Under the pieces are notes generated by a model that made no database searches, was not told the DNA's origin, and was given only the letters and a program-made list of their open reading frames with translations. A program made the translations under genes and the position numbers. 64,000 bases of DNA from DASVEE01 sp036399695 (lineage in GTDB: Bacteria; Acidobacteriota; Thermoanaerobaculia; Gp7-AA8), in the NCBI GenBank assembly GCA_036399695.1, contig DASWMP010000294.1, positions 1-64,000 on the forward strand. Reading direction: 5' to 3'. Each line of letters opens with the position of its first letter. Position 1 is the stretch's first letter. This document shows, in pieces, positions 24,651-33,748 of this stretch.

Positions 24651-26033
24651 CTACGGCGCCGCTGCCACCGGCGCCTCACTCCACCCACCGCCCAACGCGC
24701 GATAGAACTGCACGAGCGCGATCAGCCGGTCGCGGCGGACGCGCGCGAGCGCGTTCTCGGCGGCGAACAACTGCTGCATCGCATCCAGTACCTCAAAGTA
24801 GGCGGACAGCCCCGACTCGTATCGCAGATTCACGAGCCGCACCGCCTCCTGGTTCACGCGCAGTGCGCGCTGCCGTTCCGTCTCCGCGACGGCGAGCTTC
24901 TGCAGCGAGACCAGCGAGGTCGACACGTCCGCCAAGGCCTCGGTGATGGACTGTTCGTACTGCACGCGGGCAATGTCGAACTGCGCCACGGCCACGCGAC
25001 GCTGATTGCGCAAACGGCCGGCGTTGAAGATCGGGCCGAGGAGGCCGGCCTGGATGCTCCAGACGCGTCCTGCGCCGAACAGCTCTGACAACTCCGAGCT
25101 CTGCACGCCGAGCAAGCCGGTCAGCGACAGCGTCGGATAGAACGCCGCCTCGGCGACGCCGACGTTCGCGTTCGCCGCGATGAGGAACTGCTCCGCCGCG
25201 CGCACGTCCGGCCGCCGCAACAGCAGCGCCGACGGCAGCCCCGCCGGGATCTCCGGCGGCAACGGCTGCGCCGCCAGCGTCGCACCGCGCGCGATCGGTC
25301 CCGGCACGCGGCCGAGCAGCACGTTGAGCTGGTTCTCCGTCGCAACGATCTCCCGCTCGATGAGCGGAATCTGCGCCGACGCATTCGCCAGCAGCGCCTC
25401 GGCGCGCGTCGTCTCCAGGCCCGACGCCGTCCCGCCGCGCAGGCGACGCTCGAACAGATCGAACGTGCTGGCGAAACCGGCCGTCGTGCGGCGGGCGATC
25501 TCCAGCTCTTCATCGAGCTCGCGCAGATCAAAGTACGCCGCCGCGACCTCGGAGACGAGCGCGAGCTGCACGGCGCGCCGTCCTTCTTCCGAAGCCAGAT
25601 ACTGCGCGCGCGCGGCCTCGTTCAGGCGGCGGATGCGTCCCCAGAGGTCGATCTCCCAGCCCGCGGCGACGTTCGCCGCGAGCGCCGCTCCGGTCTCGCT
25701 GTTCTGGCGGCCGTAGCCGGTACGCACCTGGTAGTCGACGTCCGGATAGCGCGCCGCACCGGCGATGCCGTAGCGCGCCCGCGCTTCCTCCACGCGCGCC
25801 GCCGCGATGCGCATGTCGGCGCCATTGCGCAGCGCTTCCTCGATCAGCGACCGGAGCACCGGATCGCTGAAGAGGTCGAACCAGGCCACGTCCGCCAGCG
25901 AGCGCTCCGTCGGCGCTTCCGTGCTCCCGTAAATCGCATCCGGCACAGTCACGGCAGGACGTTGATAGTTCGGTCCGACGGTGCACGCCGCGAGCGTCAG
26001 CGTCGTGACCAGCAGAAGAAGTAGCCGCTTCAT
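24651..26033 (-). CDS. Outer-membrane efflux lipoprotein (NodT/OprM family)
   Basis: This 460-residue protein is the outer-membrane channel of a tripartite pump. It has a lipoprotein signal with lipobox TLAAC followed by TVGPNYQRP, the standard OprM/NodT opening. Two repeats of long helices form the periplasmic barrel; PDVRAAEQFLIAANANVGVAEAAFYPTLSL is the usual second-repeat signature. Its ATG overlaps the stop of the RND permease by one base (TGATG), so it is the last gene of the operon. Confidence 0.95.
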   Translation of the reverse strand: MKRLLLLLVTTLTLAACTVGPNYQRPAVTVPDAIYGSTEAPTERSLADVAWFDLFSDPVLRSLIEEALRNGADMRIAAARVEEARARYGIAGAARYPDVDYQVRTGYGRQNSETGAALAANVAAGWEIDLWGRIRRLNEAARAQYLASEEGRRAVQLALVSEVAAAYFDLRELDEELEIARRTTAGFASTFDLFERRLRGGTASGLETTRAEALLANASAQIPLIEREIVATENQLNVLLGRVPGPIARGATLAAQPLPPEIPAGLPSALLLRRPDVRAAEQFLIAANANVGVAEAAFYPTLSLTGLLGVQSSELSELFGAGRVWSIQAGLLGPIFNAGRLRNQRRVAVAQFDIARVQYEQSITEALADVSTSLVSLQKLAVAETERQRALRVNQEAVRLVNLRYESGLSAYFEVLDAMQQLFAAENALARVRRDRLIALVQFYRALGGGWSEAPVAAAP

Positions 26034-29000
26034 CAGTGCACTCCCTCGACCGCAACGGCCGGTGCTTTCTTCTTGCGCAGGCCGGCGATCCGCTCGACCA
26101 CGACGTACAGCACCGGGATGAGGAAGATCGCCAGCACGGTCGCCGCGAGCATGCCCGAGACGACGACGGTGCCGAGGATGCGTCGTGCTGCCGCGCCCGC
26201 GCCGCTGGCGATCCAGAGCGGGACGCAGCCGAGGATGAACGCGAACGACGTCATGAGGATCGGCCGGAGGCGGAGGCGCGCGCCCTCGAGCGCCGCGTCC
26301 ACGAGATCGCGGCCTTTCTCCAGCTCCGCCTTCGCGAACTCGACGATCAGAATCGCGTTCTTCGCGGCCAGGCCGATGAGCACGACGAGGCCGATCTGGC
26401 CGTAGACGTCGAAATCGTACTTGCGCAGGATCAGGCCGAGGAACGCGCCGAACACCGCCACCGGAACGCTGAGCAGGACGCTGAACGGCAGCGACCAGCT
26501 CTCATAGAGCGCGGCGAGGATGAGGAAGACGAAGATCAGCGACATGATGAACACGCGTGAGGTCGTGCCCGAGGCGCGCTTCTCCTGGAACGACAGGTCC
26601 GACCAGTCGTAGCCCATCTCGCGCGGAAGCGTCTGACGGGCCACGTCTTCGAGCGCGGCCATGGCCTGCCCGGAGCTGTAGCCGGGCGCCGCCTGGCCCG
26701 TCACCTGCGCCGCGCGATAGAGATTGAAGCGCTGCGTGTACTCGGGGCCGGACGTCTGCCGTACCGTCGTGACGGCGGACAGCGGCACCATGTTTCCGTC
26801 GTTGTTGCGGACGTAGAAGTGATTGATGGCGTCCGGCGTCAGCCGGTCGGACGCGTCGGCCTGCACGAAGACGCGCCACTGCCGTCCGAAACGGTTGAAC
26901 TGATTCACGAACGAGCCGCCGAGGAACGTCTGCAGCGTCTGATAGACCTCGTTCACCGGGACGCCCTGCTTGAGCGCCTTGTCGCGGTCGACGTCGACGA
27001 ACACCTGCGGCACCGCCGCGCGGAAGGTACTGTTCACGTTCTGCAACTCGGGGCGCTCGCGGGCGGCGGCCAGGAACTTCTGGAGGTTCTCGTCGAGGAA
27101 CTGCACCGGTCCGCCGCTGCGGTCCTGCAGCCAGAGCGAGAAGCCGCCGGCGGCGCCGAGGCCCGGGATGGCGGGAGGCTGGAACGCGAAGATCGTCGCC
27201 TCCGGGATCTCCGCGCGGAAACGTCCGTTCAGCTTCTGCACGATCTCCGTGGAGCTGAGACCATCCTCGTGGCGTTTGTCCCACGTGTGAAGCTGGGAGA
27301 AGAACGTCGCGCTGTAGGACGTCGAGACGGAGGAGAGGAGACTGAAGCCGACGATGGTGTTGTAGTACTGCACGCCCTTCGTCTCGGAGAGGGTCTTCTC
27401 GACCTTCTTCGCGACTTCGTCCGTGCGCTGCAGCGACGAGGCGTCGGGCAACTGCACGTTGATGAGCATGTAGGCCTGGTCTTCCTGCGGGACGAAGCTG
27501 CCCGGCAGCTTGCTGCCGATGACGCCGGCGAAGAGGCCGAACGCGATCAGGATCACGATGCCGATCACCGCCTTGCGGATCAGCAGCGCCGAGACGTTGA
27601 CGTAGCCGCGTGTGACCCGCTCGAAGAAGCGGTTGAAGCCGCCGAAGAAGCGCGCCAGCGGGCCCGTGGACTTCTTGCGCGGCCGGAGCAGCAGCGCCGA
27701 CAGCGCGGGCGACAGCGTCAGGGCGTTGAACGCGGAGATCAGCACCGACACCGCGATCGTGACGGCGAACTGCTGGTTGAGCCGTCCCTGAATGCCGCCG
27801 ATGAACGCGACCGGAAGGAAGACCGAGGAGAGGATGAGGGCGATGGCGATGACGGGGCCGGAGACTTCCTTCATCGCCTGGATCGTCGCCTCGCGCGGCG
27901 CCATCCCTTCCTCGATGTGATGCTCGACGGCTTCGACGACGACGATGGCGTCGTCGACGACGAGCCCGATGGCCAGCACGAGCCCGAACAACGACAGCGT
28001 GTTGATCGAGAAGCCGAGCATCGGGAAGACGGCGAAGGTGCCGATGAGCGAGACCGGCACGGCCACGATCGGGATGAGCGTGGCCCGCCAGTTCTGCAGG
28101 AAGAGGAACACGACGAGGATGACGAGCAGCATCGCCTCAATGAGCGTCTGACGGATCTCGGCGATGCCGGCGGTGACGGGCCGCGTCGTGTCCACGGAGA
28201 TCGTGTAGTCGAGATCCTCGGGGAAGCGCTGTTTGAGCTCGGCCATCGTCTTCTTCACCCCCTCGGCGACTTCGAGGGCGTTCGACCCCGGGGCCTGGAA
28301 GACGGCCACGTTGGCCGAGGGGTTGCCGTTGAACCGGCCGCGCTGGCGGTACGAGAGCGCGCCGAGCTCGATGCGGGCCACGTCCGCGAGCCGCACGGCC
28401 GAGCCGTCCGGATTCAGCCGCACGACGATCTTCCCGAACTCCTCCGGCGTGACGAGGCGTCCCTGCGCGCGGACGGTGTAGGTGTACTCCTGGCCGCTCG
28501 GCACCGGCTCCGCGCCGATCTGGCCGGCGGGATTGACGCTGTTCTGCTGCTGGATCGCGCGCTGGACGTCCGCGGAGGTGAGGCCGAGCTTCGCCAGCGT
28601 GTCCGGCTTGACCCAGACGCGCATGGCGTATTCGGAGGCGCCGAAGTTCAGCACCTGCCCGACGCCCGGCACGCGGTAGACGGCGTCGTTGACGTTGATC
28701 TGCGCGTAGTTGCCGATGAAGAGCGGGTCGTAGGTGCGCTTCGGCGAGTAGAGCGAGACCAGCATGAGCGGGGAGCCCTGGGTCTTGCGGTACGTCAGGC
28801 CGAACTGGCTCACTTCCGTCGGCAGCGACGGGCCGGCCTGGCTGACGCGGTTCTGCGCGTTGACCTGCGCGGTGTTGCGGTCCGTGCCGACGTCGAAGGT
28901 GACGCGGGTGGAGAACGTGCCGTCGCCGGCGTTCACCGACTGGACGTAAAGCATGTTCTCGACGCCGTTCATCTGCTGCTCGATCGGCGTGGCCACCGAC

Positions 29001-29176
29001 TGCTCGATCGTCAGCGCGTCCGCGCCGGGGTACTGCCCCTGGATCTGGATGAGCGGCGGCACGATGTCCGGAAACTGCTCGATCGGCAGCCGGAACAGCG
29101 CGACGAGGCCGCCCAGCACCGTGACGATGGAGATGACGATCGCCACGACGGGGCGATTGATGAAGAAACGAGCCAT
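26033..29176 (-). CDS. RND multidrug efflux permease (HAE-1, AcrB/MexB type)
   Basis: The 1047-residue inner-membrane protein has the normal RND duplication: 12 membrane helices and two large periplasmic loops. The N-terminus [16 protein letters not shown] is typical. The proton-relay aspartates are present in helix 4 ([12 protein letters not shown]), and the second-half motif [15 protein letters not shown] supplies the facing Lys. It exports hydrophobic drugs or metabolites using the proton gradient together with the MFP and OMF encoded on either side. A 134-bp gap holding a RepC palindrome separates it from the MFP gene upstream. Confidence 0.97.
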   Translation of the reverse strand: MARFFINRPVVAIVISIVTVLGGLVALFRLPIEQFPDIVPPLIQIQGQYPGADALTIEQSVATPIEQQMNGVENMLYVQSVNAGDGTFSTRVTFDVGTDRNTAQVNAQNRVSQAGPSLPTEVSQFGLTYRKTQGSPLMLVSLYSPKRTYDPLFIGNYAQINVNDAVYRVPGVGQVLNFGASEYAMRVWVKPDTLAKLGLTSADVQRAIQQQNSVNPAGQIGAEPVPSGQEYTYTVRAQGRLVTPEEFGKIVVRLNPDGSAVRLADVARIELGALSYRQRGRFNGNPSANVAVFQAPGSNALEVAEGVKKTMAELKQRFPEDLDYTISVDTTRPVTAGIAEIRQTLIEAMLLVILVVFLFLQNWRATLIPIVAVPVSLIGTFAVFPMLGFSINTLSLFGLVLAIGLVVDDAIVVVEAVEHHIEEGMAPREATIQAMKEVSGPVIAIALILSSVFLPVAFIGGIQGRLNQQFAVTIAVSVLISAFNALTLSPALSALLLRPRKKSTGPLARFFGGFNRFFERVTRGYVNVSALLIRKAVIGIVILIAFGLFAGVIGSKLPGSFVPQEDQAYMLINVQLPDASSLQRTDEVAKKVEKTLSETKGVQYYNTIVGFSLLSSVSTSYSATFFSQLHTWDKRHEDGLSSTEIVQKLNGRFRAEIPEATIFAFQPPAIPGLGAAGGFSLWLQDRSGGPVQFLDENLQKFLAAARERPELQNVNSTFRAAVPQVFVDVDRDKALKQGVPVNEVYQTLQTFLGGSFVNQFNRFGRQWRVFVQADASDRLTPDAINHFYVRNNDGNMVPLSAVTTVRQTSGPEYTQRFNLYRAAQVTGQAAPGYSSGQAMAALEDVARQTLPREMGYDWSDLSFQEKRASGTTSRVFIMSLIFVFLILAALYESWSLPFSVLLSVPVAVFGAFLGLILRKYDFDVYGQIGLVVLIGLAAKNAILIVEFAKAELEKGRDLVDAALEGARLRLRPILMTSFAFILGCVPLWIASGAGAAARRILGTVVVSGMLAATVLAIFLIPVLYVVVERIAGLRKKKAPAVAVEGVH

Positions 29177-29216
29177 TGTTGTTCCTCAGTTCTTGCGAGG
29201 GGACGGGAGTCTCTGG

Positions 29217-29306
29217 GGTTTTTGGTTGTTGGTTTTTGGTGCTGCGCTCCGCGGTGGGTTGTCGTGCAGCGGAGCAACCAACAACCAACAACCGAGAACC
29301 AACAAC
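29217..29306. repeat. RepC palindrome inside the efflux operon
   Basis: This GGTTGTTGG-type palindrome, with inner GGTGCTGCGCTCCGC and GCAGCGGAGC, lies between the MFP and RND genes, which must be co-expressed. It could affect transcript processing or relative expression of the two subunits. No U-tract follows it on the minus strand. Confidence 0.85.
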
Positions 29307-29310
29307 TGCC

Positions 29311-30399
29311 TCACGCCTTCGGCGCCACGGTCATCCCATCCTTCACGCGGGAGAAGCCTTCGACGACGACCTGTTCGCCGGCGCGGACGCCTTCTTCGAT
29401 GATCCAGTTCGAGCCGACGCGGGCCCCGACTTTGACCGGGCGGATCTCGGCTTTGTTGCCGGCGCCGACGATGGCCACCTGATAGATGCCCTGCAGCTCG
29501 TTGACGGCGCGCTGGGGGACGAGGACGGCGCCGCGGCGGATGTCCGTCACGGCGCGCACTTTCGCGTACTGGCCGGGACGGAGCAGGTTACCGGGATTGG
29601 GGAAGGTGCCGATGACCGTGATGGTGCCGGTCTTGACGTTCACGTCGCGGCCGGAGAGGGCGATGCGCCCCTTGTGCGGGTAGATGCTGCCGTCCGCGAG
29701 CGCCAGCTCGAGCTCCGCGTTCTTCAGCGAGGCGGCATTCTGGTACTGCAGGTACTCCTGCTCGCTCATCGGGAAGACGACGCGGATGGGATCGACCTTC
29801 GACACCGTCGCCAGCAGCGACTGCGGGTTGACGAGGTTGCCGACCTGCGTCTGGGCGATGCCGGCCACGCCGCTGATCGGCGAGGTGACGCGCGTCCAGG
29901 ACAGGTTCAGCCGCGCGTTCTCCACGGCGGCGCGGAGGGAGCCGACGCTGGCACGAGCCGCGTCCTGGGCGGAGCGGGCGTTGTCCAGCTCCTGCTGGCT
30001 GATGGCCCGCTCGGCCGCGAGCGGCTCGTAGCGGGCAACGTCGCGACTGGCTTTCGCCAGCGCCGCCTCGGCCTGGGCGAGGTTCGCCTCGGCCTGCCGG
30101 AGCTGCGCCTGCACCTGGCGCGGATCGATCTCGAACAGCAGGTCGCCCTGACGGACCGTGCTCCCTTCCACGTACGCGCGGCGCAGCAGATAGCCTTCGA
30201 CCTTCGGACGGATGTCGGCGTTGACGTCGCCTTCCGTCGTGCCGATCCATTCGCGCACGATCGGCTCGTCGCTCTGCACGGCGGCCGTCACGACCACCGC
30301 CGGCGGCGGAGGCGCCGGTTTCGCCGCTTCCATCTTCTCACTGCAGCCGGTGGCCGCCGTCGCCAGGACGAACAGCACGGCAAGAACTTCACGCTTCAT
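29311..30399 (-). CDS. RND efflux periplasmic adaptor (membrane fusion protein)
   Basis: This 362-residue protein is the periplasmic adaptor of the pump. It has a lipoprotein signal (VLATAATGC) and a barrel-sandwich (lipoyl-like) domain split by a helical hairpin (VRQGDLLFEIDPRQVQAQLRQAEANLAQAEAALAKA). Beta-barrel and membrane-proximal domains follow, ending with VEGFSRVKDGMTV. It links the RND permease to the outer-membrane channel. The ATG at 30399 begins the signal; longer in-frame sequence overlaps tetR without signal. It overlaps the tetR gene by 11 bp, so both are on one transcript. Confidence 0.95.
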   Translation of the reverse strand: MKREVLAVLFVLATAATGCSEKMEAAKPAPPPPAVVVTAAVQSDEPIVREWIGTTEGDVNADIRPKVEGYLLRRAYVEGSTVRQGDLLFEIDPRQVQAQLRQAEANLAQAEAALAKASRDVARYEPLAAERAISQQELDNARSAQDAARASVGSLRAAVENARLNLSWTRVTSPISGVAGIAQTQVGNLVNPQSLLATVSKVDPIRVVFPMSEQEYLQYQNAASLKNAELELALADGSIYPHKGRIALSGRDVNVKTGTITVIGTFPNPGNLLRPGQYAKVRAVTDIRRGAVLVPQRAVNELQGIYQVAIVGAGNKAEIRPVKVGARVGSNWIIEEGVRAGEQVVVEGFSRVKDGMTVAPKA

Positions 30400-30991
30400 C
30401 GGGTTTCTCCTGAATCCCACGCAGCAGGAGCGAGACGACGAACTCCGCCAGCTCTTCGCGTGGTGTTTTCGATTCCTGTTCGATGCGCCGGACGATGACG
30501 CCCCGCACGAGGTCGGCGTAGATCGCGCCGAGCTCGTGCGGCTCGACGTCACGGATCTCGCCGCGTTGGCGTGCTTCGACGAACAGCGACTCGATCTGTT
30601 GCAGATAGCGCTGGTAGGAGCCTGCCTTCAGCTTCTTGGCGTCCCCGCCGAGGGCGATGTAGGCGCTGAAGAGCGCCCTGTGCTCGTCGAAGAAGCTGAG
30701 CTGACGGAGAACGACGCCGGTCAGCCGCTCAGCGAGCGTGCCGTCCGCGTGCATGGCCGTTTCGAGCTCGGCGACGAGGTTGTCGTACGCGCGGGCCGCG
30801 GTCTTGGCGAGCAGCTCGTCGCGATCGCGGAAGTAGACGTAGAGCGTGCCCTTCGCGACGCCGGCCTCGTCCGCAATCTCCTGCATCGTGGCCTCGGCGA
30901 CGCCCTTGCGGGCGATGATGGCCATGGCCGCATCCTGGATGCTCGTGCAGCGGAACTCCTCGAGGACTTCTTCTTTGGTCTTTCTGCCCAT
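30389..30991 (-). CDS. TetR-family repressor of the RND operon
   Basis: This 200-residue protein has an N-terminal TetR helix-turn-helix (AAMAIIARKGVAEATMQEIADEAGVAKGTLYVYFRDRDELLA) and a helical ligand-binding domain. It is the first gene of the tetR-MFP-RND-OMF operon, an arrangement typical of autoregulated efflux loci. A perfect palindrome, TGACCGAGCGGTCA, lies 4 bp upstream of its start codon. The natural inducer is unknown and is probably a substrate of the pump. Confidence 0.95.
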   Translation of the reverse strand: MGRKTKEEVLEEFRCTSIQDAAMAIIARKGVAEATMQEIADEAGVAKGTLYVYFRDRDELLAKTAARAYDNLVAELETAMHADGTLAERLTGVVLRQLSFFDEHRALFSAYIALGGDAKKLKAGSYQRYLQQIESLFVEARQRGEIRDVEPHELGAIYADLVRGVIVRRIEQESKTPREELAEFVVSLLLRGIQEKPDEA

Positions 30992-30995
30992 TCGT

Positions 30996-31014
30996 TGACC
31001 GAGCGGTCATTTTA
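30996..31014 (-). promoter_or_regulatory. TetR operator and -10 element of the efflux operon
   Basis: TGACCGAGCGGTCA (30996-31009) is a 6-bp perfect inverted repeat with a 2-bp centre. On the minus strand TAAAAT (31009-31014), a good -10 box, directly precedes it, so a bound repressor would cover the transcription start. No clear -35 box is visible 17 bp upstream. The 5' leader would be very short. Confidence 0.6.
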
Positions 31015-31085
31015 TCTGACCCGGCGTCCGATTGGTGAGACTTCGGGTCAAAGAACGGTGAACACCGGCGGTGCGCGACGAGACA

Positions 31086-31232
31086 CTCGAGGAGTCCGCT
31101 CGGAAGCTCGAGGAGTCCGCTCGGAAGCTCGAGGGTTCCGGTCGGGCGCTCGAAGGTTCCGGTTGGGCGCTCGAGGGTTCCGGTTGGGCGCACGAGGGTT
31201 CCAGTTGGGCGCACGAGGAGTCCCGGCGGGCG
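31086..31232. repeat. 21-bp tandem array, seven units
   Basis: Seven exactly 21-bp units run head to tail from 31086. The first two are identical (CTCGAGGAGTCCGCTCGGAA plus G); later units drift to CTCGAGGGTTCCGGTTGGGC. They form the start of the 540-bp gap between tetR and the pseudokinase gene. Translation in any frame gives heptad repeats, but no start and ribosome site support a protein. Confidence 0.9.
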
Positions 31233-31233
31233 C

Positions 31234-31456
31234 CGTCAATGAACCGGCGCCTGTCGGCGCGGACAGACAGGAGTGTCTGTCCCACAGTGAGAGTTCCCCC
31301 GAAGATCGACACCCATGGGCGCGCTGCCATTCAATGTAGGACAGACACTCTTGTCTGTCCCGCGCCGGCAGGCGCCGATTTTGAGACACCCGAGAAGGCC
31401 ACCGCTCTTTTACACGTGTAGCAGACCGGTGGCGTTCGCCACCGCACTCCAAGATC
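31234..31456. repeat. Composite repeat: RepA pair and RepB hairpin (copy 2)
   Basis: RepA copies at 31261-31286 and 31334-31360 face each other, followed by GGCGCCGATTTTGAGACACCC and a RepB hairpin (31391-31456). The segment from 31234 through the RepA pair matches the reverse complement of 1-140, including the loop (CATTCAATGT at its end and AACCGGCGCC outside). The TTTTGAGACACCC-RepB part is in the same direction as in copy 1. Confidence 0.85.
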
Positions 31457-31471
31457 AACGCAAAACACGAA

Positions 31472-31550
31472 GGGGGCGCCGCCGACCGCGGCAGCGCCCC
31501 CCGAACCAAGGGTCTGACCCCCACCGGGCCCTGAGCCCCGGGCCCTCGTC
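31472..31550 (-). terminator. GC-rich hairpin and RepF unit after the pseudokinase gene
   Basis: A stem of about 12 bp with one mismatch (31472-31483 with 31490-31501) is followed on the minus strand by TTCGTGTTTTG, which suits a terminator. Next to it is RepF sequence (GGGTCTGACCCCC ... GAGCCCCGGGCCCT) running to the stop codon. Confidence 0.55.
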
Positions 31551-33484
31551 TACAACTTAAACACGATCGTCTGCGGCCACCAGGTCTTCACGCGCTTGCC
31601 GTCTTTCATGGCGGGCGTGAAGCGCGACTGCTTCAGCGCGCGGGTGGCGGCTTCATCGAGCCCGAAGCCGACGCCTTTCAGGACGCGCACTTCCAGGACG
31701 TCGCCGGTCTCGGAGACGAACACCGTGGCCACGACGCTGCCTTCGATCCGTTGGCGCATGGCCATCGACGGGTAGGTCGGACGAATCGGCTTCAGCGGCT
31801 TAGGCATGGAGTCGAGGTCGTTCACATTGATCACGTCCCCTTCGCGGACCAGCCGGGCCTCGAAGGCCGGAGCCTGCGTTGGCGTCGTCTGCGCCGGCGC
31901 AGGGACGACGGCGGGCGCGGGCTGCTGCGCGACGGTCTGCGTCTGCTGGACCGGAACCGCCGCGGGCGCGGGAGCCGTCTCGCGGCGCTGCATGTCGAGG
32001 TGCGTCGGCGAGAGCTCCTCACCGCGCGACGCCACGAGCTGCGGCGCCGGAGTGGCCGAGGGCGCGGCGACCGGAGCGTTCTTCGACTTCTCCTGCTGCA
32101 GCTTGCGGTTGAACTCGTCCTGCAGCTTCATCATCTCGGCCTGCATGCGAGCCTTGACCGCGTCCTCGAACGCTTTCTGCTGCGCCAGCGGATCGACCGA
32201 GCCGGTCGTCGCGGTCGCGGGAGTCGCGGACAGGGGGTCGGCCATGACGGGCTCCGAGATGACGCGCGGCGCCGCCGCCGGCTTCACCGGAAGGACGCTC
32301 GCGGCCGCGACCTTGGCCGCCGACTGCTGCGCCGATTTCTGCCACATGAAGTAACCACCGCCGCCTGCAGCCGCGATGACGAGACCCGCGGCCAGGTACA
32401 GCGGCATGCGGCTCTTAGGCTTCGGCTGCACGGCGGCAGCGAGCATCGGCGCCGCCACAGGCGCGGGCGCCGGAGCAACAGCGACGGGAGCCGGCTCCGG
32501 TTCGAGGTAGGGCGCGAGGTTGACCTTCGCTTCGCGCTCGCGATCGCTCGCCTCCGCTTCCAGCTCTTTCTTCAGCAGGTTGCTGAGGTAGAACGCGAGA
32601 TTGAACGTGGTGGCCGAATACTGCCCGCCGCTCACGAGCGCCGAGATGGCCTGCTTGAACTCGCCCGCCGTCTTGTAGCGCTGAGAAGGATCGAGGACGA
32701 GCGACTTGTCGAGAATGGCCCGAATGTCCTGCGGGATCTCGGTCCCGGCCATTGTCTTCGCGGCGCGAACGACCTGCGCGTAAGCGCTGGAAGTCGTGGC
32801 GTCAGGCGGCTCGAGTCCGGTCACCACGAGGTACAAAATCGCCCCGAGCGAAAAGACCTCGGAAGAGGGCGTCGACTTGCCCGTCTCGCGGTACTCAGGG
32901 GAGATGTAGTGCCCCAGCTCGGTGGCCGAGCGCGGGTCGATGAAGGAGCGGATGATGCCGTAGCCGAGCTGTTGGCCGCCGACGCGAATCTCGCCGTCGT
33001 CGCTGATCCAGATGAAGTGCGGCAGCAGCGCACCATGCGTCAGTTTCTGACCATCCGAGGTCCGCAGGTCGGCCGTCGTCGACAACGACAACGCCACCCG
33101 CTCGACGATGACGATGGCCTGGTCGAGCGGAATCGGGTTGGCCGTCACGGTGGCGCTGCCGCGCGCACGATCGATGATGTGGCGCAAGGACCGCCCGCCG
33201 GCGTAGTCCCACGCAAGGTAGCCGATCCCGTTCTCGACGCCCGCAACCTGGTCGCGCGCGAAGGACGTACCGGTGAATTGCGGAATGATCTCCGCCGCAC
33301 CAGCCAGCGTCGCAGCCAGCTCGTCCCGGTGCCCGCCGGTGAAGCGCCGCAGCGCCACGGTAGGCCCGAGCTGCTCGCCGTCGATGCGCCCGGCACGCCA
33401 GAGCTCACCGAGGGCGTCCGCCTCGAGGCGTTTGAAAAGGAGGTACTGCCCGAACTGTTCGAACGGCTTTCTGCTGGTTGCCAT
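31550..33484 (-). CDS. Pseudokinase - transmembrane - TonB C-terminal domain fusion
   Basis: This 644-residue protein has a kinase-fold N-terminus (about 10-285). VALRRF stands in place of VAIK, HGALLPHFIWI in place of HRDLKPxNI, and VGGQQLG in place of DFG, so the ATP Lys, catalytic Asp and metal Asp are all missing. The late SPEYRETGKSTPSSEVFSLGAILY segment confirms the fold. A membrane helix follows (about 365-385), then a long Ala/Pro/Gln-rich periplasmic linker with a charged helix. The C-terminal 90 residues are a TonB/energy-transduction fold (PIRPTYPSMAMRQRIEGSVVATVFV, then FTPAMKDGKRV). It may carry a cytoplasmic signal to an envelope partner. It has no gene partner on its own transcript. 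Confidence 0.85.
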   Translation of the reverse strand: MATSRKPFEQFGQYLLFKRLEADALGELWRAGRIDGEQLGPTVALRRFTGGHRDELAATLAGAAEIIPQFTGTSFARDQVAGVENGIGYLAWDYAGGRSLRHIIDRARGSATVTANPIPLDQAIVIVERVALSLSTTADLRTSDGQKLTHGALLPHFIWISDDGEIRVGGQQLGYGIIRSFIDPRSATELGHYISPEYRETGKSTPSSEVFSLGAILYLVVTGLEPPDATTSSAYAQVVRAAKTMAGTEIPQDIRAILDKSLVLDPSQRYKTAGEFKQAISALVSGGQYSATTFNLAFYLSNLLKKELEAEASDREREAKVNLAPYLEPEPAPVAVAPAPAPVAAPMLAAAVQPKPKSRMPLYLAAGLVIAAAGGGGYFMWQKSAQQSAAKVAAASVLPVKPAAAPRVISEPVMADPLSATPATATTGSVDPLAQQKAFEDAVKARMQAEMMKLQDEFNRKLQQEKSKNAPVAAPSATPAPQLVASRGEELSPTHLDMQRRETAPAPAAVPVQQTQTVAQQPAPAVVPAPAQTTPTQAPAFEARLVREGDVINVNDLDSMPKPLKPIRPTYPSMAMRQRIEGSVVATVFVSETGDVLEVRVLKGVGFGLDEAATRALKQSRFTPAMKDGKRVKTWWPQTIVFKL

Positions 33485-33562
33485 AGCTGACGGACCTCGG
33501 AGTTATTTGCTGTGGACCACCAGAATACCACCCTGTGACGAAATTGAGAATTACTGAATTGC

Positions 33563-33742
33563 TGGTGGCGACAGGGGGACGACCGAAGGGCCTCCGGCGG
33601 GCGGGCACGGCCCGCGGCGCTAGTTGAGCAACTTCTTCGCGATGAACGTGTTCCGTGCGACGCGGTGTGCTCAGCCTCAAACAACTAACGCCGCGGGCCG
33701 TGCCCGCCCGCCGGAGGCCTCTCGTCGTCCCCTGTCGCCACC
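33563..33742. repeat. RepG, 180-bp near-perfect palindrome
   Basis: Arms of roughly 62 bp (33563-33627 and 33680-33742) start TGGTGGCGACAGGGGGACGA and include CCTCCGGCGGGCGGGCAC and CCCGCGGCGCTAGTTG, with a 52-base centre. It fills the gap between the pseudokinase and mltG genes. A second copy is at 62079-62216. Confidence 0.85.
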
Positions 33743-33748
33743 AGCGAC

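Noticed and set aside
26819..29482. An 887-codon open frame on the plus strand opposite the RND permease
   Set aside because: Arg/Asp/Val-rich shadow with no motifs; the RND protein on the minus strand is complete.
31086..31232. CRISPR array
   Set aside because: The units are directly adjacent 21-mers without spacers, and no cas genes are present.
31007..31330. Heptad-repeat proteins encoded by the 21-bp array
   Set aside because: Several frames stay open only because 21 is a multiple of three; no ribosome site or homology supports them, and the flanking sequence is RepA.
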